From: JBHJGM01 sp050331815
GTDB taxonomy: Bacteria > Verrucomicrobiota > Verrucomicrobiia > Opitutales > JBHJGM01
Length of the DNA stretch: 64,000 nt
NCBI GenBank assembly: GCA_050331815.1
Contig: JBHJGM010000009.1
Span: 1 to 64,000, forward strand
Direction: 5' to 3'
Part shown: positions 51,275-59,960 of the stretch, in pieces
Layout: every line of letters begins with the position of its first letter
Position numbering within the stretch: the first letter of the stretch is position 1
Position numbers and translations under genes: made by a program
The notes under the pieces: generated by a model
The model's input: the letters and a program-made list of their open reading frames with translations, nothing else
What the model was told of the DNA's origin: nothing
Database searches by the model: none

Positions 51275-52111
51275 ATGATGCCGGCTCTTGAAGATCAATA
51301 CGAGGACGTCCTGAGCAAGGCTTGCTCCGGAAAAGGGATTGGAAAACGCGAACTCACCGCGCAGGCGGGGCTCAGCGACGAGGCAGTCCACCGGGCCTTT
51401 CGCGGGGAATGCGAGCCGGAGACGGCCCATGCCGTTGCCAAGGTCCTGAAGCTGCATGCCCCGAGCCTGGTGCGCCTGGGTGAAAAGACACCGCATCCGC
51501 AAGTCATGCCCCCGGCAGGTGTGGGCGCCTTTACTACGCCCCATCCGGTGCCCGGCTACGAGGAAATGACCGTCAACGCCTACCTCGTTTGGGACACCTC
51601 GACCCGGGAAGCGGTCGTCTTCGATTCGGGTGCCGACGCCGATCCGATCCTCGAAGTCATCCGCAGCGAGAATCTGAGCCTGAAATACATTTTGTTAACG
51701 CACGCGCACGGTGATCACATTGCCGATCTCGAAAAACTGGCCAGTGCGACCGGCACGCCGCCCATCTTTATCAACGCCCGGGAAAGCGCGCCCAAAGCGC
51801 AAGGCATGCAAGGTGGCGAACGTTTTGAGGTCGGCAACCTGAAGATCACGACGCGTGAAATCAGTGGGCATTCGCCGGGCGGGACGACCTTTGTGATTGA
51901 GGGGCTCGAACAGCCGGTGGCAATCGTCGGCGACGCCATTTTTGCCTGCTCGGTGGGCGGTGCCGGCAACGCCTGGGAAGCGGCCCTCGAGGCCATCCGC
52001 ACGCAAATCCTTTCCCTGCCGGACGACACGATTCTGTGTCCGGGCCATGGACCTTTGACCACCGTCGCCCTCGAAAAAGCCCACAACGCTTTCTTCCCCG
52101 AGTTCAAGTAA
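51275..52111 (+). CDS. Helix-turn-helix / metallo-beta-lactamase-fold hydrolase fusion
   Basis: From the ATG at 51275 the product has 278 residues. Residues 12-60 (GIGKRELTAQAGLSDEAVHR, then AHAVAKVLKL) look like a Cro/C1-type helix-turn-helix. The rest is a metallo-beta-lactamase fold of the glyoxalase II type: LLTHAHGDHIADL, GHSPGGTTFVIEG, AIVGDAIFACSVG and CPGHGPLTTV carry the metal ligands. The longer frame from a TTG at 51236 is less likely. A DNA-binding domain fused to a hydrolase suggests a sensor or self-regulating enzyme. It is followed 31 bases later by a beta-hydroxyacid dehydrogenase. Confidence 0.85.
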   Translation: MMPALEDQYEDVLSKACSGKGIGKRELTAQAGLSDEAVHRAFRGECEPETAHAVAKVLKLHAPSLVRLGEKTPHPQVMPPAGVGAFTTPHPVPGYEEMTVNAYLVWDTSTREAVVFDSGADADPILEVIRSENLSLKYILLTHAHGDHIADLEKLASATGTPPIFINARESAPKAQGMQGGERFEVGNLKITTREISGHSPGGTTFVIEGLEQPVAIVGDAIFACSVGGAGNAWEAALEAIRTQILSLPDDTILCPGHGPLTTVALEKAHNAFFPEFK

Positions 52112-52142
52112 GCCTTCGCGTTCACCTCAACCTCTCCGAAGC

Positions 52143-53030
52143 ATGCCCTCGAAGCGAATTGGATTTGTCGGCGTTGGCCGCATGGGTGCCAACATGGCGC
52201 GCCGCCTCCATGAAACCGGCCACCGCGTGAGCGTCCTTTACGACCGCCACGGCTCGAATGCGGAATCCCTGGCGCACGAAATCGACGCGCAACCCGTGAA
52301 AACCCTCGCCGAGGTGACCGCTGGCGCGGACGTCATCTTCACTGTCGTCACCGACGACGCTGCGATGCGCAAAATCTTTACCGCCAAAAAGGACAACCTG
52401 CTGAGCCACTCGAAGGGCCGCATCTTCATCAACTGCGCCACCGTCAGCCCGGACATCCACCGCAAGATCGAGATCCTGGCCCAGTCGGCCGGGGCCGCCT
52501 CGCTGGAAGCCTGCATGGCCTCGTCGATCCCACAGGCACGCTCCGGCACCCTCTACCTCATGATCGGCGGCGAAAAGCGCGTATTCAAACGTGTGGAAAA
52601 CGTCCTGAAGGACCTGAGCGAGGCCCCCAGGTACATCGGCGAAGCCGGACGCGCCGCCGAGGTCAAAGCCCTGGTCAACATGGTTATGAATATCAACACC
52701 GCGGCGCTGGCGGAAGGGCTCGGGCTGGGCGAGGCCCTGGGGTTGGAACTGACGCTGCTGCGCGAGGTTTTCGGGCAGACCGGCGCGGCCTCACGCGTGC
52801 TGGTGACCGATGGCGAGGACATGCAGCAGCGTGACCACGAGTGCTACTTTTCCGCCGCCCACGCCGCCAAAGACTCCGGCATCGCGCTGTCGCTCGGCAA
52901 AAAACACCGCCTCAAGCTGCCGCTGGCGGAAGCCACCCTCGGACAGTACGAAACCATGGTTGAAAAGGGTCTGGGCGAACTCGACAAGTCCGGCGTTGCG
53001 GAATTGACCTTCAAGGGACGGGGCAAGTAG
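52143..53030 (+). CDS. Beta-hydroxyacid dehydrogenase (3-hydroxyisobutyrate dehydrogenase-like)
   Basis: A 295-residue NAD(P)-dependent oxidoreductase. The Rossmann motif IGFVGVGRMGANMARRL lies at 6-22, GRIFINCATVSPD and ACMASSIPQARSGTLYLMI match the family, and AAEVKALVNMVMNINTAAL carries the catalytic Lys. Relatives act on 3-hydroxyisobutyrate, tartronate semialdehyde or glyoxylate. It lies in a forward run with the HTH-MBL gene upstream and a sugar isomerase-like gene downstream, perhaps a small carbon-compound pathway. Confidence 0.88.
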   Translation: MPSKRIGFVGVGRMGANMARRLHETGHRVSVLYDRHGSNAESLAHEIDAQPVKTLAEVTAGADVIFTVVTDDAAMRKIFTAKKDNLLSHSKGRIFINCATVSPDIHRKIEILAQSAGAASLEACMASSIPQARSGTLYLMIGGEKRVFKRVENVLKDLSEAPRYIGEAGRAAEVKALVNMVMNINTAALAEGLGLGEALGLELTLLREVFGQTGAASRVLVTDGEDMQQRDHECYFSAAHAAKDSGIALSLGKKHRLKLPLAEATLGQYETMVEKGLGELDKSGVAELTFKGRGK

Positions 53031-53070
53031 GGGTTACCTTTTCACCCCTTGCGAACCTGTCCTTGCTTAC

Positions 53071-53934
53071 ATGTCCGACCAGCCGCCCGCCAAGCCGCGC
53101 CTGAGCCAATTCGCCGCGCTGTGGAGCCTTCAGGAATACCCCTCCAAACGTGCTGAGTGGAGTCTGGAGCGCAAGTTTGCCGAGGTCGCGAAAGCCGGCT
53201 ACGTTGGCATCTTCACCATGGCTGAGCCCGAGGTGCATGGCCCACTGTTGGAAAAGCATGGCATGCGTCTTCTGAGCTTGTTCAACATCCAGACCAAGAC
53301 GCAGATCCGCCCACAGGTGCGTAAGCAAGCCGAAGCGGGGGCGGAAAAAATCGTGGTCCACCTGGCCAAGCCCAAAACGCCCGTTGAGAAAGCCGCGGCG
53401 CTGATGGCTCGTATCGTCGACGAGGGCGCCAAGTTCGACATCCCGGTTTTTCTGGAAACACACCGCGCCACCTGCACCGAAAATCCCGCGCACTTTCTGG
53501 CCCTGGCCGACGCCTTTCGAAAGCTCACCGGGGTCGACCTGCCGGTTAACTGGGACCACTCCCACCTGGCCGTGGTGCAACACCTCAACGCGGACGCCTG
53601 GGATAGCGTTCTGCTCATGCCGCGCACGTTGCACCAGGTCAGTCCCATGGCGCACCTGCGGCCGTTTACCGCGCATCACGCCCAGATTCCGACGACCGAC
53701 GGCAACGGCAAGAACTCACCCGAATTTTCCGAGTGGCTGGACTTTTGCGAACGCTACTTCCGCATCTGGCTGGAGGGCCCGCGCCCGGGCAATGAGCTGT
53801 GCGTGGTGCCCGAACTCGGCCCCAAATGTTCCGGCTACCCGATGCAGCACTTTCCGGATCTCTGGCAGGATGTCCTGGCCTGCCAAAAAGGCATCGAAAA
53901 GTGCTGGAAGCGCGTGCTGCGCACTACGATCTAG
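53071..53934 (+). CDS. Xylose-isomerase-like TIM-barrel protein
   Basis: The 287-residue protein has the AP endonuclease 2/xylose isomerase-like barrel pattern: AKAGYVGIFTMAEPEVHGPL, AGAEKIVVHLAKPK, DIPVFLETHRATC (metal Glu), LPVNWDHSHLAVV (metal Asp/His) and a C-terminal ELCVVPELGP with another acidic ligand. Relatives are epimerases, isomerases and dehydratases of sugars and inositols; the exact substrate is unknown. Its stop overlaps the convergent antiporter gene by four bases. Confidence 0.8.
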   Translation: MSDQPPAKPRLSQFAALWSLQEYPSKRAEWSLERKFAEVAKAGYVGIFTMAEPEVHGPLLEKHGMRLLSLFNIQTKTQIRPQVRKQAEAGAEKIVVHLAKPKTPVEKAAALMARIVDEGAKFDIPVFLETHRATCTENPAHFLALADAFRKLTGVDLPVNWDHSHLAVVQHLNADAWDSVLLMPRTLHQVSPMAHLRPFTAHHAQIPTTDGNGKNSPEFSEWLDFCERYFRIWLEGPRPGNELCVVPELGPKCSGYPMQHFPDLWQDVLACQKGIEKCWKRVLRTTI

Positions 53935-55598
53935 GGCAGCAGCATGAAGCACAGCCCCATGATCACCGTGGGGATTGCCGCGCCAAAGAGCAGGCCCATC
54001 GGGTTGATACCGCCGTCAAAGTATTTCGCCAGCAGCGATTGACCTGCCGGGTTGGGCGCATTGGCGATGACCGTCAGACCTCCGCCCGTAACTGCCCCGG
54101 CCACCACCGCAAAGGAGGCGATCTCCGCAAACTCGCCTCCGGTGACCGGGTTGAACTCCGGCACCAGCGAAGCCAGAAAGGTGATCGCTGCGTTGTCGTT
54201 GAAGGCGGTCAAAATCGTTGAGCCCACGAAGAGCGGGACCTCGCTCAGGCTACTGAGCACAGGCGCAATCCACCAGCTTTGAAAGCCGCCATGGGTGACC
54301 AGCGCGCCCAGAAAGAATCCGACCAGGATCGGCCCGCGCAGGCTGATCGGCTCGTGGTGATGGTCGGTCGCCTTGGTGAAGGCCAGGAAAAAGAGAAAGC
54401 CGACGATGACCAGCGAGTAGTGGTGCAACACCAGCACCGTCCAGCCGATGAACAGCAGGTTGACCGCGACAACCCACCCCGGAATCCGGTAGCTGCGCTC
54501 GCGTTTCATACCGGCTTCGCGCAGCGCGCGGGCCTTCAGCTCCTTGAATTCACCCCGGAAGTAAGCCAGGTAAATCAGGTTGGAAATCACGATACCGGTG
54601 GCGGCCTTCCAACCAAAGTTCGTCATCATGTAGGCGATATCGAAGCCCCAGACCCCTTGCACCATCAGCACCGGCGGTGCGGCGAAGTTCGTCAAGGTGC
54701 CGCCGACCGAGACGTTGACGAAGAGCAGACCCAGGGTCGCGAACTTCAATTTGCCAGATGGCCCCAGCGCATAAAATTGCCGGCCCAACAACAGTGCGGC
54801 CACCGTCATGGCGGCGGGTTCGGTGATGAAGGAGCCCAGCAGCGGGGCGATCGTCAGAATCGATAGCCACCAGGCCAGCGGTGTCTGCTTGCCGAGTTTG
54901 GCCACGTAGCCGAGCATGCTCTCGGAAAAGCGGATGACCGGCTGGGTGGAGGCCATCGCCATGATCACCACGACGAAGATGGGCTCCGAGTAGCGACTGG
55001 TGTACTCGCCTTGCAGGTAGTAGTGCTCCATCGTGTGGAAGTAGTGCACCACGTAATCCCAGCCATGCAGCATCGAGGTCAGCAACCCGTGCCCGGAGAT
55101 GAGGTGCTCGTAGCCGTAGTAGCCGATGGTGAAGAGGATCAGCGGTACCAGCCAGATACCAAAGACCGCCTCGATCTCTCCAAGAAAGTGAAAGATCACC
55201 GCCTTGATGCTGACCGGCACCTGCACGTCGGGATCGTTCTTCTTGATCTCCCGCCACTTCTCTTCGTGCGCGTGCTCGATCTTGTGCGACAGCTTCATAA
55301 AAAAGCTGGCCAGAAACGTGTGCACAATCGCCAGAAAGAATAACAGCGAGGCGATCAGGTTGAAAGGTTCCTGCTGGATACGATACTTCAACTTGCCAAA
55401 GAGAGACTCGATGTGGGCATCGTCGTAGGCATCCAGTCCCAGCGGAAATTCCAGATGCGCGCCGTGGCCGGAGTCCTCGCCATGGCCGTGCGCCGCGGCC
55501 TCGGCCTCGCCTCCGCCCGCACCGAAAACGACCGCACAAGCGGCCAGCAACACAGCAAAAACAAGCGAAAACCGAAGGATGCGGGGGGTCATGGACAT
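53931..55598 (-). CDS. Putative Na+/H+ antiporter (Na_H_antiport_3/NhaD-like ion transporter)
   Basis: The 555-residue protein has an N-terminal hydrophobic signal-like helix, a His/Glu/Gly-rich hydrophilic loop (AAAHGHGEDSGHGAHLE, about 36-52), then about a dozen transmembrane helices. Motifs such as LITEPAAMTVAALLLGRQFY-like stretches (SFITEPAAMTVAALLL near 258-273), FNDNAAITFLASL and NAPNPAGQSLL fit the ion-transporter superfamily proteins annotated as putative Na+/H+ antiporters. The His-rich loop might sense metal or pH. It is divergent from the DUF1015 gene. Confidence 0.82.
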   Translation of the reverse strand: MSMTPRILRFSLVFAVLLAACAVVFGAGGGEAEAAAHGHGEDSGHGAHLEFPLGLDAYDDAHIESLFGKLKYRIQQEPFNLIASLLFFLAIVHTFLASFFMKLSHKIEHAHEEKWREIKKNDPDVQVPVSIKAVIFHFLGEIEAVFGIWLVPLILFTIGYYGYEHLISGHGLLTSMLHGWDYVVHYFHTMEHYYLQGEYTSRYSEPIFVVVIMAMASTQPVIRFSESMLGYVAKLGKQTPLAWWLSILTIAPLLGSFITEPAAMTVAALLLGRQFYALGPSGKLKFATLGLLFVNVSVGGTLTNFAAPPVLMVQGVWGFDIAYMMTNFGWKAATGIVISNLIYLAYFRGEFKELKARALREAGMKRERSYRIPGWVVAVNLLFIGWTVLVLHHYSLVIVGFLFFLAFTKATDHHHEPISLRGPILVGFFLGALVTHGGFQSWWIAPVLSSLSEVPLFVGSTILTAFNDNAAITFLASLVPEFNPVTGGEFAEIASFAVVAGAVTGGGLTVIANAPNPAGQSLLAKYFDGGINPMGLLFGAAIPTVIMGLCFMLLP

Positions 55599-55746
55599 AT
55601 CTGGGATACGCGCGTCGAAACGCCGAACAAACGCATCCGGGGCGACGATGGAAAGGTTTTTCTCGGATCGTCGACACCGGAGCGGTTTTCATGCCACGGG
55701 TCCAAGGCTTGCCATCGCCTGGGTGATCTGCTGGCTTGCCGGGCCT

Positions 55747-56973
55747 ATGCGCATCCAAGCCTTTCAGGGCCTCCGGCCCGATCCCGAACGTGCCCCCGAA
55801 GTGGCCTCGCTGCCCTACGACGTGGTTTCCACCGAGGAAGCCCGCGAACTGGCTGCCGGCAATCCGCTGAGCTTTCTGCACGTTGTGCGGGCCGAGATCG
55901 ATCGGCCGCCCGACAGCGATCCCTACGCCGACGCCGTTTACGCCAAGGCCCGCGAAAATCTCGAGCGCCTGCAAGAGTTGCAAGTCCTCGTCCGCGAGCC
56001 TGAGCCCTGTTTGTATATCTACGAGTTGGAGATGCTTGGGCGCACCCAGCGCGGACTCGTCACGGTCTGCCACATCGGCGATTACGAAAACGACGTCATC
56101 AAAAAGCACGAAAAGACCCGCAAAGCCAAAGAGGACGACCGCACCAAACTCAACGCCACGCTCTCGGCCCATCCGGGTCCGGTCTTTCTGACCTACCGTG
56201 ACCAGCCGGAAATCAACGCCCTGGTCAACCGGGTCTGCGAGGAAGCGCCGTTCATCAACTTCACGGCTGAGGACAGCGTGCGCCACACGATCTGGCGGGT
56301 GCCCGGCGGGGGCGACTTCCCGCACAGCTTTAGCAGCGTGCCGGTGGCCTACGTGGCCGACGGGCACCACCGCAGTGCCAGCGCCGCCCGCGTCGGCGGC
56401 GAACGCAGGGCCAACAACCCCAGCCACACCGGCGAAGAGCCCTACAACTGGTTTCTGGCCGTGGCCTTTCCCGCCTCCGAGTTGAACATCCTCGCTTACA
56501 ATCGCGTGGTTTTCGATTTGAATGGGCTTAGCGCCGACGACTTTCTCAAGCAGCTGGAAGCCAGTGAACACCTAGCCGAAGTCTCCGAGGAAGCCGCCGC
56601 CGTGCCGGCTCAGACCGGCGAGGTCTGTTTTTACCTCGACGGCAAATGGCGCTCGCTACGTTTCGAGGCCATCCACACCGACGACCCCGCCGCGCGCCTG
56701 GATGTCGCCCGGCTGCAGGACAATGTGCTGGCGCCCATCCTTGGCATCGGCGACCCGCGCACGGATGCACGAATTGATTTTGTCGGCGGCATCCGCGGCA
56801 CCGAATTTCTGGAGAAGCAGGTCGACTCCGGGAAGGCAGCCATCGCCTTCTCGATGCATCCGGTCACGGTTGACGAGCTTATGGCGATAGCGGACGCCGG
56901 AAAAATCATGCCGCCGAAGAGCACCTGGTTTGAGCCCAAGCTGCGCTCCGGTCTCTTCGTCCACACCTTCTGA
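55747..56973 (+). CDS. DUF1015 family protein
   Basis: From the ATG at 55747 (MRIQAFQGLRPDPERA) the product has 408 residues. The DUF1015 marks are present: LPYDVVSTEEARELAAGNP, KKHEKTRKAKEDDRTKLNAT, and YVADGHHRSASAARVG. The family contains ParB/Srx-like folds, and some members have been reported as serine kinases; I recall a Thermotoga pyrophosphate-dependent one but could not check it. The earlier in-frame start at 55579 adds residues overlapping the divergent antiporter promoter and lacking family similarity. Confidence 0.9.
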   Translation: MRIQAFQGLRPDPERAPEVASLPYDVVSTEEARELAAGNPLSFLHVVRAEIDRPPDSDPYADAVYAKARENLERLQELQVLVREPEPCLYIYELEMLGRTQRGLVTVCHIGDYENDVIKKHEKTRKAKEDDRTKLNATLSAHPGPVFLTYRDQPEINALVNRVCEEAPFINFTAEDSVRHTIWRVPGGGDFPHSFSSVPVAYVADGHHRSASAARVGGERRANNPSHTGEEPYNWFLAVAFPASELNILAYNRVVFDLNGLSADDFLKQLEASEHLAEVSEEAAAVPAQTGEVCFYLDGKWRSLRFEAIHTDDPAARLDVARLQDNVLAPILGIGDPRTDARIDFVGGIRGTEFLEKQVDSGKAAIAFSMHPVTVDELMAIADAGKIMPPKSTWFEPKLRSGLFVHTF

Positions 56974-57131
56974 GCCACGCACCTCGGCATCCAGCCCCAC
57001 ACCCGTAAATAAGATCAGAGTCCCCGATCACCACAACCCAGGCAGCTTTCCCAACGATGAACGAGGTCCGTGTAACCAAGCACAGCTCCCCGACCACACG
57101 ACATCAGGACCTCCTGACAACTCGACCTTCT

Positions 57132-57177
57132 GACCAAGCACCAAGTACGAGGTACTAAGCACTAGGAACCAAGTACT
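57132..57177. repeat. Dispersed AAGCAC/AAGTAC repeat
   Basis: GACCAAGCACCAAGTACGAG then GTACTAAGCACTAGGAACCA and AGTAC share the AAGCACT and AAGTACC words with the inverted repeats around the four-helix-bundle gene (10691-11115) and with 60578-60655. It is a partial palindrome (AAGTAC...GTACTAAGCAC). No protein is associated with this copy. Upstream, GACATCAGGACCTCCTGACA resembles the other repeat type at 59885. Confidence 0.6.
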
Positions 57178-57200
57178 ATCACTCCGAGCTCCGTGCTTCC

Positions 57201-58109
57201 CTACTCTTTAACACGGGCCTCGATGGTCCAGTTGCCCTTTTCGACTTTCGGGGGACCCTCGCCGGTGCTGCGGATGAGCGGAGTGGGCGCATTGGCAGTG
57301 TCGCTGGGTCTGGAGAGCGGTGCGCGATCCACGTTGCCGCTAGAGCGCAGCTTCGACTGCGAATAAATCGGGTCGGGGTCGAAAATCGGACTGGGCGGCG
57401 GGAGGCCGCGCTGGGCGGGCGCGTTGACGCTTTGCACGGGAATCGGTCCGTCGGGACGATTCGAGCTGAACTGGTAGCGGTTGAGGTCGCGCAACGAAAG
57501 TTTGTCGACGTCCTGAGTGAGGGCCTCGCGGTCGACATCGCCAAAGCGCCCGACCTCAGCCTCCGAATACTTGCGCACCAACACGGTCTCCTTCATCTGA
57601 TCCCAGTTGGAGAAGTACGCGCGCTCATCCTGCAGCACCTCGTTGCGCTCAAAGCCCCAGCGGCGACCGGCCCCGCCAAACATTTTGCGCTCCAGCACAT
57701 CTTTTCGCTGGTTATCCTCCAGGTCGATGGGTGCGCGCCGGTCATTCAAAAAGGACATCTCCTCGCCGCCCCACTGACGCACCATGAAGCGCTTGTCGCC
57801 GAGTACCGCGTTCAACTCGGGCGACTGCTGGCGAAAACGGCTGTTGATCTGATTCTGCGTGGGGGCGAACCGCAGCGAGTTCGCCGAGCTGGTGCCCGTC
57901 GTGGGATTGGCAATGACGTTGGAGCCGTTCCCGCCACCTGCCGATGACATCCAGCCCTGGGCGATCGTGGACCCGCTGCTTTGCGCACCGCCGCCGCTGA
58001 AGGTGCTGGCGTTGGTCAGCCCGCGCGTACGCGTGGCACCGAGCAGGGTGTCGGCTGCCAGGAGGGCGATGAAGGTCAAATAGAGGGTTGGGGCAAGCAC
58101 CCGTAACAT
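57201..58109 (-). CDS. Secreted hypothetical protein
   Basis: A 302-residue protein with an N-terminal signal peptide (LAPTLYLTFIALLAADTLLG) and a Ser/Gly/Thr-rich start of the mature chain, followed by charged, Arg-rich, probably disordered sequence (SFLNDRRAPIDLEDNQRKDV, KYSEAEVGRFGDVDREAL) and a Pro-rich C-terminus. I do not recognise it. It is divergent from thyA with a 64-base spacer. Confidence 0.7.
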   Translation of the reverse strand: MLRVLAPTLYLTFIALLAADTLLGATRTRGLTNASTFSGGGAQSSGSTIAQGWMSSAGGGNGSNVIANPTTGTSSANSLRFAPTQNQINSRFRQQSPELNAVLGDKRFMVRQWGGEEMSFLNDRRAPIDLEDNQRKDVLERKMFGGAGRRWGFERNEVLQDERAYFSNWDQMKETVLVRKYSEAEVGRFGDVDREALTQDVDKLSLRDLNRYQFSSNRPDGPIPVQSVNAPAQRGLPPPSPIFDPDPIYSQSKLRSSGNVDRAPLSRPSDTANAPTPLIRSTGEGPPKVEKGNWTIEARVKE

Positions 58110-58173
58110 GGTTGTAAACTAGGGATTTCCGAGCGTACTTGCAAGGCTCCAGCCAGCGCCCCATTGTTCAGGC

Positions 58174-58974
58174 ATGGAGGCTTATCTGCAGCTTTTGAGG
58201 CACGTGCGCGACCGGGGAGAACCGCGCCAGGATCGCACCGGCGTTGGCACGCGCAGCGTTTTTGGGGCACAGGTGCGCTTCGACCTGCGCAAGGGCTTCC
58301 CGCTGCTGACCACCAAAAAAGTTCACTTCAAATCTGTCGCCATTGAGCTGCTCTGGTTCCTGCGTGGGGACACCCATCTCGATTTCCTGCACGCGCACAA
58401 GGTCTCCATCTGGGACGAGTGGGCCGACGCCAACGGCGACCTCGGGCGGGTCTACGGCGCGCAGTGGCGCTCCTGGCAAAAACCGGCCAGTGCGGAAACC
58501 ATCGACCAGATCGGCAACGTCGTCGCCTCCCTGAAAACCGATCCGCACAGCCGGCGGCATCTGGTTTGCGCCTGGAATCCCGGCGAACTCGACCAGATGG
58601 CGCTGCCTCCCTGCCACGCGCTCTTTCAGTTTTACGCGCACGAGGACGGCGGGCTCAGCTGCCAGTTGTACCAGCGCAGTGCGGACCTGTTTTTGGGAGT
58701 GCCTTTCAACATCGCCAGCTACGCCCTGCTGACCCACATGGTCGCCCAGGTGACAGGCCGCACGCCGCGCGAATTTATCCACCCCTTCGGCGACCTGCAC
58801 CTTTACAACAATCACCTCGAGCAGGTGGAGCAACAACTGGCCCGCACGCCCCGCCCCCTGCCCCGCCTGCAACTGGACCCTACCGTCGAGCGCCTGGAAG
58901 ATTTCGAGTACGGCCACCTGCAGGTTCTCGACTACGACCCGCATCCGGTCATCAAGGCACCCATCGCGGTCTGA
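58174..58974 (+). CDS. thyA: Thymidylate synthase
   Basis: ThyA methylates dUMP to dTMP using methylene-tetrahydrofolate. The 266-residue protein has the expected DRTGVGTRSVFGAQVRFDL (phosphate-binding Arg), LLWFLRGDTHLDFL, catalytic Cys147 in LPPCHALFQFY and SADLFLGVPFNIASYALL. It is followed after six bases by folA, the classical pair, because its by-product dihydrofolate is reduced by DHFR. Confidence 0.97.
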   Translation: MEAYLQLLRHVRDRGEPRQDRTGVGTRSVFGAQVRFDLRKGFPLLTTKKVHFKSVAIELLWFLRGDTHLDFLHAHKVSIWDEWADANGDLGRVYGAQWRSWQKPASAETIDQIGNVVASLKTDPHSRRHLVCAWNPGELDQMALPPCHALFQFYAHEDGGLSCQLYQRSADLFLGVPFNIASYALLTHMVAQVTGRTPREFIHPFGDLHLYNNHLEQVEQQLARTPRPLPRLQLDPTVERLEDFEYGHLQVLDYDPHPVIKAPIAV

Positions 58975-58980
58975 TCCAAG

Positions 58981-59469
58981 ATGGAGCGCCTGCCCTACAA
59001 GGCCATCGCGGCCATGAGCGAGAACCGCGCCATTGGGCGCGACAACGACCTGCCCTGGGACCTGCCCGAGGACGTGCGCTGGCTCATGTTGCGCACCCGC
59101 CGGGCTCTCTGCGTGATGGGCCGCAAGACCTTCGAGTCCATGCCCAAGCCGATGAAAAACCGCGAAACTGTGATCGTGACCCGCCAACGCGATTACACCC
59201 CCCGATTCGAGGCCAAGGTCATTCACGAACTCGATGACTGCCTGCCCCTGGCACAGGGCCGGGAGATTTTTATCTTCGGCGGCGAGGAGATTTATCGGCT
59301 CGCCATGCCCAAAACCAGCGAGATTTACCTCACCCACGTGCACCGCACCGTCGACGGCGACGCCTTTTTCCCGCCCTTTGAAGCGAGCTTTCGGGCCGAC
59401 CACACGCTGCGCCAGACACCCGAATTCAGCATCGTTCACTACACCCGCCTGCCCGTCTCCAACGCATGA
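58981..59469 (+). CDS. folA: Dihydrofolate reductase
   Basis: FolA regenerates tetrahydrofolate. The 162-residue protein has IAAMSENRAIGRDNDLPWDL (opening loop), MGRKTFESMP (NADPH-binding), IFIFGGEEIYRLAMP (second glycine loop) and YLTHVHRTVDGDAFFPPF. The substrate-binding acidic residue sits in PEDVRWL. Its stop overlaps yjbQ by four bases. Confidence 0.96.
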   Translation: MERLPYKAIAAMSENRAIGRDNDLPWDLPEDVRWLMLRTRRALCVMGRKTFESMPKPMKNRETVIVTRQRDYTPRFEAKVIHELDDCLPLAQGREIFIFGGEEIYRLAMPKTSEIYLTHVHRTVDGDAFFPPFEASFRADHTLRQTPEFSIVHYTRLPVSNA

Positions 59470-59882
59470 AGCATTTACGCAAGGAACTCTGGTTCGAGCT
59501 GCCCAACCGGCGCGAACTGGTCAACATAACCCCCGAAGTGGAAGCCGCCGTACGCGAAAGCGGCGTCTTTCACGGGCTTTGCCTGGTCAACGCGATGCAC
59601 ATCTCGGCCAGCGTCTTCATCAACGATGACGAGTCGGGGCTGCACCACGACTTCGAGGTCTGGCTGGAAAAGCTGGCCCCCGAACTGCCGCATGAGCAGT
59701 ACCAGCACAACGGCCATGAGGATAATGCCGACGCGCACCTGAAACGCACCGTCATGGGGCGCGAGGTGGTGGTCGCGATCACCGATGGCAAACTCGACTT
59801 CGGTCCCTGGGAGCAGATTTTCTACGGCGAGTTTGACGGCAAACGCAAAAAACGCGTCCTCATCAAAATCATCGGCGAATGA
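59466..59882 (+). CDS. YjbQ family protein (UPF0047, secondary thiamine-phosphate synthase-like)
   Basis: A 138-residue single-domain protein. HISASVFINDDESGLHHDF and HNGHEDNADAHLKRTVMG with their conserved His and Asp/Glu residues, and DFGPWEQIFYGEFDGKRKKR at the end, match the YjbQ/UPF0047 family. E. coli YjbQ has weak thiamine-phosphate synthase activity; the physiological role is uncertain. It overlaps folA and is the last gene of thyA-folA-yjbQ. Confidence 0.92.
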   Translation: MKHLRKELWFELPNRRELVNITPEVEAAVRESGVFHGLCLVNAMHISASVFINDDESGLHHDFEVWLEKLAPELPHEQYQHNGHEDNADAHLKRTVMGREVVVAITDGKLDFGPWEQIFYGEFDGKRKKRVLIKIIGE

Positions 59883-59884
59883 GA

Positions 59885-59945
59885 GCCTGACATCCTGACA
59901 CCCAGACGACAGGACATCCGGACAACGCGGCCAACAGTCAAGGCC
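59885..59945. repeat. Short GACATCC/GACAAC-type dispersed repeat
   Basis: Words such as GACACCCAGAC, GACAGGACATCC and CGGACAAC recur within 60470-60715 and weakly at 57095-57125. The segment fills the gap between yjbQ and the P-loop kinase gene and reaches to about 16 bases before the kinase's first ATG. Confidence 0.5.
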
Positions 59946-59960
59946 CGCCGCATCCTCATC

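Noticed and set aside
54550..56571. Long open frame on the reverse strand spanning the antiporter and DUF1015 genes
   Set aside because: It is antisense to DUF1015 and in another frame of the antiporter; both real genes have clear family motifs and this frame has none.
58168..59439. Long reverse-strand frame across thyA and folA
   Set aside because: Both forward genes are unmistakable and the reverse frame has no family match.
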